Assembly: GCA_003194435.1 (NCBI GenBank) | Contig: PQXC01000010.1 | Location: forward strand, 1-64,000 | From: Candidatus Methanophagaceae archaeon | GTDB lineage: Archaea; Halobacteriota; Syntropharchaeia; Alkanophagales; Methanospirareceae | DNA length: 64,000 bases | Direction: 5' to 3' | Shown here: one piece after another, positions 54,917 through 63,732 of the stretch | How positions within the stretch are numbered: the stretch's first letter is position 1 | How the letters are laid out: each line of letters begins with the position of its first letter | Program-made: the position numbers and the translations under genes | The notes under the pieces: generated by a model | The model's input: the letters and a program-made list of their open reading frames with translations, nothing else | What the model was told of the DNA's origin: nothing | Databases searched by the model: none

Positions 54917-56077
54917 ATGGTGATGGAACTGGAAAGAGAGAAGGTACTGAGTGCGATTTACCACTGTGTGAAGTGCAAGTTGTGTAGCATTGCGAGTTTT
55001 CATCCGGGCGATGAATGGCTGCCGTTATGCCCCAGCGGGCAATATTACGGCTATCAGGCGTTTTACGCACCGGGCAAGATGGAGATTTTTCGTGCGATAT
55101 TGGAGGGAGAGATAACCGAGCCATCGGAGGGGCTACTGAACGCGATATATGCCTGCACGGTATGCGGAGCGTGTTACGAGAAGTGCAAGCAGATAACGAA
55201 CGTGGAGCTGGGCGCACCGGAACTGTTTGAAGCGATGCGGCACGAGATGGCGACCAAGGGCTGGATTCTTGATGAGCACAGGGCTATTGTAGCGAAGATA
55301 AAAGAAACGAGGAATGCGTATGGCGAGAAATACAAATATGATGCGAAATCAACCGACAGTAATGCCGATGTCCTCTATTATATCGGCTGCACTGCACGAT
55401 ACAGAGTGCCTGAGATTGCAGATGCCATGCTCGCAATCTTCAATAAACTGGGTATAAAATATCAGGTGATGGATGAGGAATGGTGCTGTGGCTCGGTATT
55501 ATTCAGAACGGGACAGGTAGAGGCGGCGGAGGAGCTCGTGGCGCACAACGTTGAAGAGATAAAGAAGAGTGGTGCAAAGACCGTTGTTTTTACTTGCCCT
55601 GGCTGTATGAAGACTTTCAAGAATAATTATCCTGATATGGGTGTTGAACTGGTGCATGCTACGGAGTTTTTAGCACGGCGATTGGGGAATGGTATGAACC
55701 TGAATAAGGGCGATATGAAGGTGGCTTATCATGACCCTTGTCATTTAGGCAGGGATTTGGACATATATGACGAGCCAAGAGCGGTTCTGAGCGAAGTGGC
55801 AGAGATAAAGTCAATGAAGCGCGAGAGGGAGCAGGCATGGTGCTGTGGGTCTGGTGGCGGCGTGAAGTCCGCTTATGATGGGTTCGCACTGTGGTGTGCT
55901 ACCGAACGACTGAAAGAGGCGAGAGAAGCAGGTGCTGAGGCACTTGTGAGTGCGTGCCCGTTCTGTAAACGGAATTTGAGAGAGGCGGCAGAGAAAGAGG
56001 GGAAGGGAACGAGAGTGTATGATGTTGTGGAGCTTGTGAATAAGGGATTAGCCGCGGGCAAAAGCAATAACTTTTAA
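54917..56077 (+). CDS. Iron-sulfur oxidoreductase with two CCG domains (GlcF/LutA/HdrD-like)
   Basis: 386 aa. CVKCKLC...CP and CTVCGACYEKCKQ bind two [4Fe-4S] clusters; CCG domains (EEWCCGS, QAWCCGSGGG) with CPGCMKTF and CPFCKRN follow. This is the electron-accepting partner of the FAD subunit encoded next, in a 2-hydroxyacid (D-lactate or glycolate-like) oxidase. ATG 54917 has AGGGTGAG at the right spacing; the frame extends further upstream without a better start. Confidence 0.9.
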   Translation: MVMELEREKVLSAIYHCVKCKLCSIASFHPGDEWLPLCPSGQYYGYQAFYAPGKMEIFRAILEGEITEPSEGLLNAIYACTVCGACYEKCKQITNVELGAPELFEAMRHEMATKGWILDEHRAIVAKIKETRNAYGEKYKYDAKSTDSNADVLYYIGCTARYRVPEIADAMLAIFNKLGIKYQVMDEEWCCGSVLFRTGQVEAAEELVAHNVEEIKKSGAKTVVFTCPGCMKTFKNNYPDMGVELVHATEFLARRLGNGMNLNKGDMKVAYHDPCHLGRDLDIYDEPRAVLSEVAEIKSMKREREQAWCCGSGGGVKSAYDGFALWCATERLKEAREAGAEALVSACPFCKRNLREAAEKEGKGTRVYDVVELVNKGLAAGKSNNF

Positions 56078-56109
56078 ATACGCTCACACCCTGATTTTAG
56101 GTTAAAGAA

Positions 56110-57528
56110 ATGGGAATGAGATTGATAGAGGAATTGAGAGCGATAGTGGGCGAGGAGAACGCCACAGATGATATAGCGATCTGTACTTCGTATTCGAGAG
56201 ACCAGCACTGGCATTTCGTGCCTGCAAAGAATCCTGCATACGTTGTGCGACCAGGTAGTAAAGAAGAAGTGAGGCAGATTTTGATGCTTGCGAATCGTGA
56301 GAAGATACCGGTGATACCTCACAGCACGGGAATAAATGTGCGTGGTCTGACAATCCCGGTTCACGATGGCAGTATCTTATTGGACCTGGGGCGAATGAAT
56401 CGCATCATAGAGATAAATCCAGAAATGAAGACCGCTACCGTGGAGCCAGGTGTGACTTTTGGCATGCTGTTTGAGCAAACGCGTAAGTATAAGTTGCGAC
56501 CGGCATTTCCGGATGCACCGCTTACCGTGAGCGTGCTGGTAAATTATTACCTGCGCGGGATATATCAGACCGCTGCGACTGATGGGCATGACCACACGAT
56601 CTCGTATGAGATGATTCTACCGAATGGCGAGACGATAAAAACGGGCTCAAGAGCTCTCTCTAATATGCCTTACTTTAGATACGGCGTAGGTCCAGACTTT
56701 ACCGGTATATTCTGCGCACATCCCGGGACATGTGGTGTGGTAACCGAATTAACGGCGAAACTTTACAGGTTATATGACAACAGGAAAACATACTTCATCG
56801 GTTTTGACGATGTGAGCACGCCACAGAAGTTCATTTATAATTTGATGTATGATGAACTGGCAGCAAGTATAAGGCTGGTGGACAATCAGAGCTGGTTAAA
56901 GGGGATATGTGGCACCTTTGATTATCCATACGAGGAGCTACCGAAATTCGTCCTGTGCGTGCTGATAGAGGGCATAGATGGCATATTTGAGGCAAAAGAT
57001 AAGTTAGTGCGTGCGTATATGAAGGAATCACACGGGAAGGTTCTGGAGTTGCCGCATGAATTCGCAACTACATTCAAGCATGAGAGTCTGGGAGGTGCAG
57101 AGAAGAGCTGTATGGTCTTCGGCTTGGAGGGTAAGGGTAATTACCACTGCATCGGGTTCTATGGACCGTTGAAGCTGGCTACGCGATATTATGAAGCGCA
57201 TGAAAAGACGGCTTTGGAGGTTGGAATCCCCGCGAACAATGTCCATTTCTATCTCGACCCGATATCCAGTTTCCACGGTCAGCTATGCTACTTCGAGCTT
57301 GACATATTTTATGATGGTAGCGACCCCGAATTCGGTGCGAAGTTGAGGTCTTACAATGATAAGCAGTTCCATAAATTGTTGGATATAGGAATCTATGGCT
57401 GGTTCAGACCTTATGCGGGAATAATAGAACCCACAGTGGAACGAATAGGGTATCTTTCGGAGGTATGGAAGAAGTTTCTCAGGGTTATTGACCCGAACGG
57501 GATAATGAACCGTGGGAAGCTGTTCTAA
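56110..57528 (+). CDS. FAD-linked 2-hydroxyacid dehydrogenase (GlcD/Dld-like)
   Basis: 472 aa. PCMH FAD domain: NPAYVVRPGSKEEVRQILML, VIPHSTGINVRGLTIPV and CAHPGTCGVVTELTAK, then a C-terminal substrate domain ending VIDPNGIMNRGKLF. The typical PGG..T loop reads PHSTGINV, so substrate handling may differ from D-lactate dehydrogenases. Thirty-two bases after the FeS subunit; both form one unit feeding electrons into the CCG protein. Confidence 0.9.
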   Translation: MGMRLIEELRAIVGEENATDDIAICTSYSRDQHWHFVPAKNPAYVVRPGSKEEVRQILMLANREKIPVIPHSTGINVRGLTIPVHDGSILLDLGRMNRIIEINPEMKTATVEPGVTFGMLFEQTRKYKLRPAFPDAPLTVSVLVNYYLRGIYQTAATDGHDHTISYEMILPNGETIKTGSRALSNMPYFRYGVGPDFTGIFCAHPGTCGVVTELTAKLYRLYDNRKTYFIGFDDVSTPQKFIYNLMYDELAASIRLVDNQSWLKGICGTFDYPYEELPKFVLCVLIEGIDGIFEAKDKLVRAYMKESHGKVLELPHEFATTFKHESLGGAEKSCMVFGLEGKGNYHCIGFYGPLKLATRYYEAHEKTALEVGIPANNVHFYLDPISSFHGQLCYFELDIFYDGSDPEFGAKLRSYNDKQFHKLLDIGIYGWFRPYAGIIEPTVERIGYLSEVWKKFLRVIDPNGIMNRGKLF

Positions 57529-57530
57529 AA

Positions 57531-57707
57531 TCAAAAACCATATACTACGTTTACCGATCCACCACATTCTGGGATAGGGAATCGAAAAAACGGCGGAAGA
57601 GATCAACCTATCTTGATAAACTCGATAAAGAGCGCGGTTTAATCAGCAGCAAGAAGGGGATTCCGCGTTTTCGACCTAAGAGCATGCTCAAAGAAGCGAC
57701 TGGATGA
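57531..57707 (+). pseudogene. N-terminal remnant of an IS1634/IS4-like transposase
   Basis: An in-frame piece ending at TGA 57705-57707 reads YVYRSTTFWDRESKKRR, then STYLDKLDKERG and SSKKGIPRF. This is the opening pattern of IS1634-type transposases (YVY.S..YWD.E.K). Nothing of the DDE domain remains. The rest of the 269-bp gap to the aminotransferase contains no gene. Confidence 0.55.
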
Positions 57708-57797
57708 GGGTCATTTGGTCCGGGACTTATGCTCATTATTTTTCCCTTTTCTTTACCCGCATCGAGACATGTGTTTGGTTTTGGTAATATTATAATA

Positions 57798-58979
57798 TTA
57801 TAAGCCTGAAATGAACTTCCCAATGCGTTCTAAAGCCTCTTTTAACTCATATTCCGATACTGCATAGGAGCATCTTATGAAACCCTCGCCACACGCACCG
57901 AAGACATTACCCGGTATCACAACCACCTTCTCTGTCATGAGTAACTGGCGTGCAAACTCTTCCGAAGTCAGTCCGGTATTAGCGATGTAAGGGAAGGCGT
58001 AAAATGCACCCTTCGGCTCGAAACAACTCAGCCCTATCTCCTTCAGACCACGTACCATCAGTCTCCTCCGTCTATTATAAGCGGCAACCATATCTTCAAC
58101 TTCGGTACTGCATTTAAGTGCTTCTAAGGCAGCCATCTGCGCGGTAATCGGTGCACAGAGCATTATATACTGATGTATCTTCATCATCGCTCCTATAAGG
58201 TCCCTGGGTCCCATGGCATACCCAATTCGCCAGCCAGTCATAGCATACGCCTTTGAGAAGCCATTAAGCAATATTGTGCGCTCTTTCATGCCGTTCAGTG
58301 ATGCGAAGCATGTATGCTTGCCTTCGTAAGTCAGTTTGCCGTAGATTTCATCTGATATAACGAGCAAATCATGCTCGCTCGCTACATCTGCTATCTCTTC
58401 CAGGTCTTTACGCTCCATTGTCGCACCTGTGGGGTTATTCGGGTAATTCAGGATCACCGCTTTCGTCTTATCTGTTATCTTCGTTTCCATCTTGTCTGCA
58501 CGCAGTTTGAATCCGTCCCGCATCTCTGTATCCACACAGACGGGCGTTGCACCTGCGAATATCGTACAGGGCTTATAACTCACATAAGAAGGCTCATGCA
58601 CAATCACCTCATCATTGGAGTTGAGAACGGCACGAAGCGCGATGTCAAGGGCTTCACTCACTCCCGTTGTTATGAGTATCTCATCCTCAGGGTCGTAATA
58701 CACACCCGTCTCCCTGTATGTATAATCAGATAGTGCCTGTCTCAGTTCTGATAGCCCCCAGTTGGATGTATAGGATGTGTAGCCCTTCTCAAGTGCAAAT
58801 ATACACGCCTCCCTTATGCTCCATGGTGTTACGAAGTCGGGCTCACCAACACCTAAGGAGATTACATCATCCATACGCTGTGCGATGTCAAAGAATTCTC
58901 TTATCCCTGAACCTCTTATCTGGCTCACCCTATCTGCTACTCTATTCTTCATCTTCGATGTTTTTGCGCTATGCCCCAT
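57798..58979 (-). CDS. Class I pyridoxal-phosphate aminotransferase (AspC-like)
   Basis: 393 aa. SLGVGEPDFVTPWSIREA, substrate loop NYPNNPTGATM, DEIYGKLTY and PLP lysine in LNGFSKAYAMTGWRIGY, with the C-terminal arginine in FIRCSYAVSE. Probably transfers amino groups between aspartate, aromatic or branched amino acids and 2-oxoglutarate; specificity cannot be read from sequence. Monocistronic. Confidence 0.94.
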   Translation of the reverse strand: MGHSAKTSKMKNRVADRVSQIRGSGIREFFDIAQRMDDVISLGVGEPDFVTPWSIREACIFALEKGYTSYTSNWGLSELRQALSDYTYRETGVYYDPEDEILITTGVSEALDIALRAVLNSNDEVIVHEPSYVSYKPCTIFAGATPVCVDTEMRDGFKLRADKMETKITDKTKAVILNYPNNPTGATMERKDLEEIADVASEHDLLVISDEIYGKLTYEGKHTCFASLNGMKERTILLNGFSKAYAMTGWRIGYAMGPRDLIGAMMKIHQYIMLCAPITAQMAALEALKCSTEVEDMVAAYNRRRRLMVRGLKEIGLSCFEPKGAFYAFPYIANTGLTSEEFARQLLMTEKVVVIPGNVFGACGEGFIRCSYAVSEYELKEALERIGKFISGL

Positions 58980-59098
58980 TCTTAATTTTATTTATGGGAT
59001 GTTCTATTTAAAAGTTCACTCCGTGTCCACCGAAGATACTGGGGAGATGACTTAAGACATCCTTTCCAGGCTGATACTCGCTAAAGCATTCTATTCTA

Positions 59099-60253
59099 CT
59101 AATATTTCTCCAATCTATGCAGCACTGTTTCCAGCTCAATTCCGAGCCGGGTGGCAATCTCCTCCGCACTCAAACCCGCAGACCTCAAATCGTAAATTTT
59201 TTTCGTTTGCACAGCCTTCCTGCGCTTCCTTTCTGCAATTTCACGAATTGCTGCGATGTCTGCCGGCTTCGTCTCAACAAGACCTTTCGCCTCAATCGCT
59301 GCAAACACGCTTTTCCCTCGCTCTGTCCTCACTATGACCGTTGAGAATCCATCTGGAGAGCCGTCGCAACCCACAGAAATATCCGCAAGCTCGTTTGTGT
59401 AATCTGAACAGAGCAAGCAGTGGCGAGGAACCCACTTCTTCACTTCTGTTATCGGAATTGAGAGTGTTTTGTCGCTGAATACGAGCATTGCATCCTCTGT
59501 CACGCTGAACTTACGCACTTCAGCGATAGAACCCTCGCCCAAAACGCCCTCAACATAGTTTCTCAACGGGAGATATTCGTAATTTTCCCTGCAGAAGAGC
59601 CCTATTGTGAGAGAAATGGCGGGTGCGAGCTCAAATTTTGTGTGTTGCATGTGTCTTAACGCTCTCGTGTGGCAAGGAAGACCGACGATGCAAATACTGT
59701 CAAGATATTCTTCAAGAACCGCATCACGAACGAGCATTAAATTGGGTGAGATGCCGAACTTTGTGCGTGCAGATGCTATTACATCATCAAAATTCTTTGC
59801 AACTCTTGGAAAAGGCTCCCAAAATCCTTCCCTCATACCTGCAACTATTGCACCATCTATGCTTTTCTGCTCAAAAAGATGCTTAAGAATAGTTGAAACC
59901 ACGCCACCGTCCTGAGCGTTCTCGAGAATTCTTTCATCTTTTGACTTCGCAGCAAGTATGCGACTGAAAATGCCAAGCGGCTCTTCCTCCATGCGCCGTT
60001 TTCTTCCGAGGACTTCTTCTTCAAGCAGTCCTTCCTCCTCCTGCAGCTTTGGAACATAACAGGCGTCGTAGCAGAGTGAGCATTCCTCGCATGCCGCCTT
60101 CTTCTCTCGCCTTAAAGGCTCATCTGCCCACTCAAGATGGCGAAGCAGGCATGCCGAGACGCAGGCGCCGCAAAATGTGCAGAGCTTTCGGTCTACCACC
60201 TCAGAACGCAACCTCTCGTAACCGGGCATCTCCCCTCTTTTCATACTCTTCAT
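59099..60253 (-). CDS. FrhB/FdhB-like F420 oxidoreductase with 2[4Fe-4S] N-terminus and C-terminal helix-turn-helix
   Basis: About 384 aa. CTFCGACVSAC and CEECSLCYDACY form the ferredoxin part; FrhB domain motifs ARTKFGISPNLMLVRDAV, IVGLPCHTRALRHMQ, LTIGLFCRENYEY and CSDYTNELADISVG follow. The last ~35 residues (LRSAGLSAEEIATRLGIELE) read as a small helix-turn-helix, unusual for this family. It probably couples F420 to ferredoxin or to the tungsten enzyme encoded divergently. ATG 60253 with GAGGAG upstream is preferred to the more upstream TTG 60316. Confidence 0.85.
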   Translation of the reverse strand: MKSMKRGEMPGYERLRSEVVDRKLCTFCGACVSACLLRHLEWADEPLRREKKAACEECSLCYDACYVPKLQEEEGLLEEEVLGRKRRMEEEPLGIFSRILAAKSKDERILENAQDGGVVSTILKHLFEQKSIDGAIVAGMREGFWEPFPRVAKNFDDVIASARTKFGISPNLMLVRDAVLEEYLDSICIVGLPCHTRALRHMQHTKFELAPAISLTIGLFCRENYEYLPLRNYVEGVLGEGSIAEVRKFSVTEDAMLVFSDKTLSIPITEVKKWVPRHCLLCSDYTNELADISVGCDGSPDGFSTVIVRTERGKSVFAAIEAKGLVETKPADIAAIREIAERKRRKAVQTKKIYDLRSAGLSAEEIATRLGIELETVLHRLEKY

Positions 60254-60388
60254 CCCATCCACGCTCCTCACTTCCCTATTTCGCTGCTTCTTTCCATATT
60301 TTATTTCCCCGTCCAAATCACAAATATATTTCTATATCTTCATCTTCCGGCGAGAGAATTGTGCCACAATGCAATAAAAAATGAAATC

Positions 60389-60402
60389 GAAAAATATTTA
60401 AT
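60389..60402 (+). promoter_or_regulatory. AOR promoter: TATA box and oddly placed AGGAGGT
   Basis: AAAAATATTTAATT precedes the AOR gene. A perfect AGGAGGT (60403-60409) follows at once, but the ATG at 60435 is 25 bases further, too far for normal use. A start 25 bases after TATA would make a nearly leaderless message. Confidence 0.4.
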
Positions 60403-60434
60403 TAGGAGGTAAATAAATATAAATCTTGATAAAA

Positions 60435-62246
60435 ATGCCAGGAAAGATATTAAGAATAGACCTGACCTCGGAGAGGTTTGAGGAAGAGGAGATAGAGGAG
60501 GAGACAAGACGGAAATTCTTAGGTGGGAGAGGACTTGGAGCGAAGATTTTATACGATGAGCTTCCTGCTGGAACGGACCCTTTTTCCGCAGAAAACATCG
60601 TTGTGATCGCGACTGGACCTTTGACCGGGACGAAAACGCCGAGCAGTGGACGGCATGTTGTGGTCTCAAAGAGTCCAGCGACAGGAGGCATAACGTTTTC
60701 GAGTTCTGGTGGAACCTGGGCTGTTGAGCTTCGTAAGGCAGGATACGACGCAATAGTGATAAAAGGAAAAGCGGATAAGCCGACTTATTTGTGGATAAAT
60801 GATGGGAATGTGGAGTTCAGGGATGCGAGCAAATACTGGGGCAAGCTTGTGATTGATGTGGATGATGGGATAAGAGGGGAGACCGATGAGGAAGCAAAAG
60901 TGTTGCAGATAGGCATTGCGGGCGAGAAGAAGTCGTATACGGCGGCGATAATGAACGAGAAGTATAGAGCCGCGGGTAGAACGGGTTTAGGTGCAGTTCT
61001 GGGGAGCAAGAACCTGAGAGCAATCGCTGTTAGGGGCACGAAGGAGATAGAAGTCGCTAACTCTGTTGCATTGCGACGAGCGGCGGACAAGGCGCTGAAG
61101 ATAATCTCGGAGAACCCCGTAACGAAGGAAGGTGGAGGGCTAAACTCATACGGAACAGCGGTGCTTACCAATATCATCAATGCTTCGGGGATTTATCCCA
61201 CGAGGAACTTCCAGACCGGTGTGTTTCCAGATGCTGAGAAGATATCGGGTGAGAGAATGGCGGAGACGATTTTTGTGAGGACGACTGCGTGTCATGAATG
61301 CCCAATGGAATGTGGGAGATGGATAAAGATAGAAGGGGGTAAATATGCGGGATTAGAAGGAGAAAGTCTTGAATATGAGACGACATGGGCATTCGGTGGG
61401 CAATGCGGCGTGAACGAGCTGGATGCGCTCGCGAAGGTGAACTATATATGTAACGAATATGGACTGGACACGATTTCCGTGGGCAACACCATAGGATTTG
61501 CGATGGAACTCTTTGAGAGAGGAATAATAACGAAGGATGACGTTGGTTTTGAACTGAAATTCGGTGATGCGGATGCGATGGTGAAGATGACGGAACTGAT
61601 AGCGAAGCGAGAAGGATTTGGTGATGTCCTCGCCGACGGCACGAGGAAAGCAGCAGAGAGGATAGGTAAAGGTTCGGATTATTATGCGATGCAGGTGAAA
61701 GGACTTGAGATTCCTGCATACGACCCGAGAGGGGCGATGGGCATAGGGTTGAATTTCGCTACTGCGAACCGTGGAGGCTGTCACGTCAGCGGATATACGA
61801 TTGCGGCAGAGATAGTAGGGTCGCCGCTGAAGGTTGACCCGTTTGATGCGAGCGAAGATAAGGTGGACCTGACGATATTGTTCCAGAACTTAACTGCTGC
61901 GGTTGATTCCGCGTGTAATTGTCTGTTCTTAACCTTCGCGATAGGCGCAGAGGAATATGCGGATATGATTGCCGCCGTCACGGGCTGGGAAGGCTATGGA
62001 ACAGAAGAGTTTGTGAAGACCGGTGAGCGGATATTCGCACTGGAAAGGATGTTCAATAAGCGAGAAGGGTTCGGGAGGAAGGATGACACATTGCCTGAAA
62101 GACTGCTGAAGGAGCCGATGCCTGGGGGTCCTGCAAAAGGAAAGGTGCATCCCTTAGAGGAGATGCTAAAGGTGTATTATAAGAAGCGGGGGTACGACGA
62201 AAACGGGCATCCAACTGAGGAGAAGTTGAATGAACTGGGGTTATAA
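60435..62246 (+). CDS. aor: Tungsten-type aldehyde:ferredoxin oxidoreductase
   Basis: 603 aa. LRIDLTSERFEEEEIEEETR, FLGGRGLGAKILYDELPAG and the pterin-binding KSPATGGITFSSSGG open the protein. Cluster cysteines are CHECPMECGRW and, near the C-terminus, VDSACNCLFLTFA. AOR enzymes oxidise aldehydes to acids with ferredoxin, or the reverse when acids are reduced. The FrhB-like gene is divergent across ~180 bp. TTG 60426 is a possible earlier start. Confidence 0.96.
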   Translation: MPGKILRIDLTSERFEEEEIEEETRRKFLGGRGLGAKILYDELPAGTDPFSAENIVVIATGPLTGTKTPSSGRHVVVSKSPATGGITFSSSGGTWAVELRKAGYDAIVIKGKADKPTYLWINDGNVEFRDASKYWGKLVIDVDDGIRGETDEEAKVLQIGIAGEKKSYTAAIMNEKYRAAGRTGLGAVLGSKNLRAIAVRGTKEIEVANSVALRRAADKALKIISENPVTKEGGGLNSYGTAVLTNIINASGIYPTRNFQTGVFPDAEKISGERMAETIFVRTTACHECPMECGRWIKIEGGKYAGLEGESLEYETTWAFGGQCGVNELDALAKVNYICNEYGLDTISVGNTIGFAMELFERGIITKDDVGFELKFGDADAMVKMTELIAKREGFGDVLADGTRKAAERIGKGSDYYAMQVKGLEIPAYDPRGAMGIGLNFATANRGGCHVSGYTIAAEIVGSPLKVDPFDASEDKVDLTILFQNLTAAVDSACNCLFLTFAIGAEEYADMIAAVTGWEGYGTEEFVKTGERIFALERMFNKREGFGRKDDTLPERLLKEPMPGGPAKGKVHPLEEMLKVYYKKRGYDENGHPTEEKLNELGL

Positions 62247-62259
62247 CCCCTTCTTTTTT
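62237..62259 (+). terminator. Palindromic terminator overlapping the AOR stop codon
   Basis: GGGGTTATAACCCC (62237-62250) is a perfect palindrome that contains the TAA stop codon, followed by TTCTTTTTT. It resembles an intrinsic terminator. Confidence 0.65.
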
Positions 62260-62268
62260 ATTATTAAC

Positions 62269-62375
62269 GAGGCTGTCCAACAATTCAAAAACGGAAGAAA
62301 AAGAAGGGCAAATAGGGCTTCAAATCCAAAAAGAAGCGATTTTTTTAGTGCCAAAAGCAATTGCGAGACAGCCTC
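62269..62375. mobile_element. MITE-like 107-bp element or solo insertion-sequence ends
   Basis: The ends are inverted copies: GAGGCTGTC at 62269-62277 and GACAGCCTC at 62367-62375, extending to about 14 of 17 matching positions with a CAATT block. GAGGCTGTC is a common start for insertion-sequence terminal repeats. No transposase frame lies inside. The gap 62247-62598 also holds the terminator before it and a short ORF after it. Confidence 0.5.
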
Positions 62376-62422
62376 TAACCTTACCAAAAATATCATGATT
62401 CTTCACATTCTTCTTATCATGT

Positions 62423-62590
62423 ATGCGCATTTTGTGTAAAGAAATTAGAGGAACGCCAAAAGTCAAAGACCACCATCGGTGGTGTGGAGAATGTTGTGAA
62501 ACATTTAAGACTTCAAAAGTGAAGATAAGTGAGCCTATAAGGGAAAAGGAGATTGGGAGAAAAACTGCTAAAAAATGGCGCAATAAATAG
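62423..62590 (+). CDS. Small 55-codon ORF with cysteine/histidine cluster
   Basis: Reads from ATG to TAG 62588-62590. HHRWCGECC near residue 17 could be a zinc knuckle and the tail is basic (EIGRKTAKKWRNK). Its position between insertion debris and a pseudogene makes a transposase fragment more likely than a working gene. Confidence 0.35.
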   Translation: MRILCKEIRGTPKVKDHHRWCGECCETFKTSKVKISEPIREKEIGRKTAKKWRNK

Positions 62591-62598
62591 AAAAAGGA

Positions 62599-63568
62599 AT
62601 GACTTTTGAACATTTGGGAAGATACGAGGATGCTATAAGATAGGAGAAGTTGAATAACGCAAAACTTAAACTTGACGAAGAGAATTTCTCAAATGCAGCG
62701 AAACTTGCGAATGAATGTAGAAATAGCTTAAACTTGAAAATAAGAGACTATGAGACTATAAACAGGCAGCAGAAAGAAGTGCAAAACAATCCCTTGAGTT
62801 CGCATATTCAAAGATAAAGGAAGCAGAGAAACTCGGGATAAATATGTCAGATGTCAGATGCTAAGGATTTACATAAAAAGGCAATATTGGAATTCGACAA
62901 CAGAGAATACGAAAAAGCGATAGAATACGCAGAAAAGTGCAAGAAAGCAGCGGAAGATGAAATAAGTAGATATAACCATGCGAAGGGAGCAGATGCAAAA
63001 GCAGTAAAAATAGAATTTTCAAAAGAATTTGAGGTGAAAGGTCTGAAGGAATTAAACATTAATTCTGGAGAGGAAGAGAAATTAAGCATCGTATTGAAGC
63101 TAAATGAACTGGGTGATGTCCCTTTAGAGCTAAAAACAACTTATAAAGACGCTGAGGGTAAAGAATACAGTGCAGAGAATCTTTTCATGCTGAATGTTAC
63201 TGAGCCAGCAGAGGAGAAAAAGGAAGAAGAGAGAAGGAGAGAGGAAGGCACATGCTTTCTTCCCTGCCGAGCTTGAGCCTTTTTGCTCAGATATAGAATA
63301 CATAGGCGAAGGGGGATTTGCGAGGGTATTCAAAGCTGCTCGTATTAAGGATGGTAAGGAAGTGGCACTTCCGATACCATATCTTGAGATGGAGCTTTGT
63401 GACAGGAGCCGGGAAGAAGTGCCCAAACCGATGGGAGTGGAAGAAGCAGCTTCAATAATTTTTGATCTCGCTAAAGGTTTGAAGCATGCACACGGCAAAG
63501 GAATAATCCACCGCGACCTTAAACTCTCAAACATACTTTTCAAGCACGGAAAAGATGTGTCATCCTAA
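62599..63568 (+). pseudogene. Decayed TPR/helical-repeat protein with eukaryotic-like Ser/Thr kinase domain
   Basis: Pieces in shifting frames line up as one protein. A TPR-like FEHLGRYEDAIR meets an in-frame TAG at 62641. KLNNAKLKLDEENFSNAAKL, then after a frameshift KQSLEFAYSKIKEAEKLGI, are helical repeats. From 62851 a frame gives DNREYEKAIEYAEKCK and a beta-type domain (ELGDVPLELKTTYKDAEGKE). After another shift near 63230 comes a kinase: glycine loop GEGGFARVFKA, a hinge-like YLEMEL and catalytic loop GIIHRDLKLSNILF. The region with the ATP lysine and the C-lobe after NILF are deleted. Confidence 0.75.
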
Positions 63569-63633
63569 TGCCTACCTTACACTTAAATATAATTGATATG
63601 CTACACGTTACTATTACTATTAAAGTAAAAGTA

Positions 63634-63706
63634 AGTCCCGTGGTGTAGTGGTCAAGCATACAGGCCCTTGGAGCCTGTGACAGGGGTTCGAATCCTCTCG
63701 GGACTA
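63634..63706 (+). tRNA. tRNA-Gln (anticodon UUG) with C at position 33
   Basis: 73 nt. The acceptor AGTCCCG pairs perfectly with CGGGACT, discriminator A. Anticodon stem CAGGC/GCCTG encloses CCTTGGA, giving TTG; the base before it is C rather than the near-universal T33. T arm AGGGG/CCTCT contains one G-U. No intron or CCA. Confidence 0.9.
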
Positions 63707-63732
63707 TTATATCCTATCCCCTATCCCTTATC

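Noticed and set aside
62851-63276. Treating the 141-codon frame as an independent gene
   Set aside because: Its helical repeats and beta domain continue upstream and downstream into other frames of the same decayed TPR-kinase gene.
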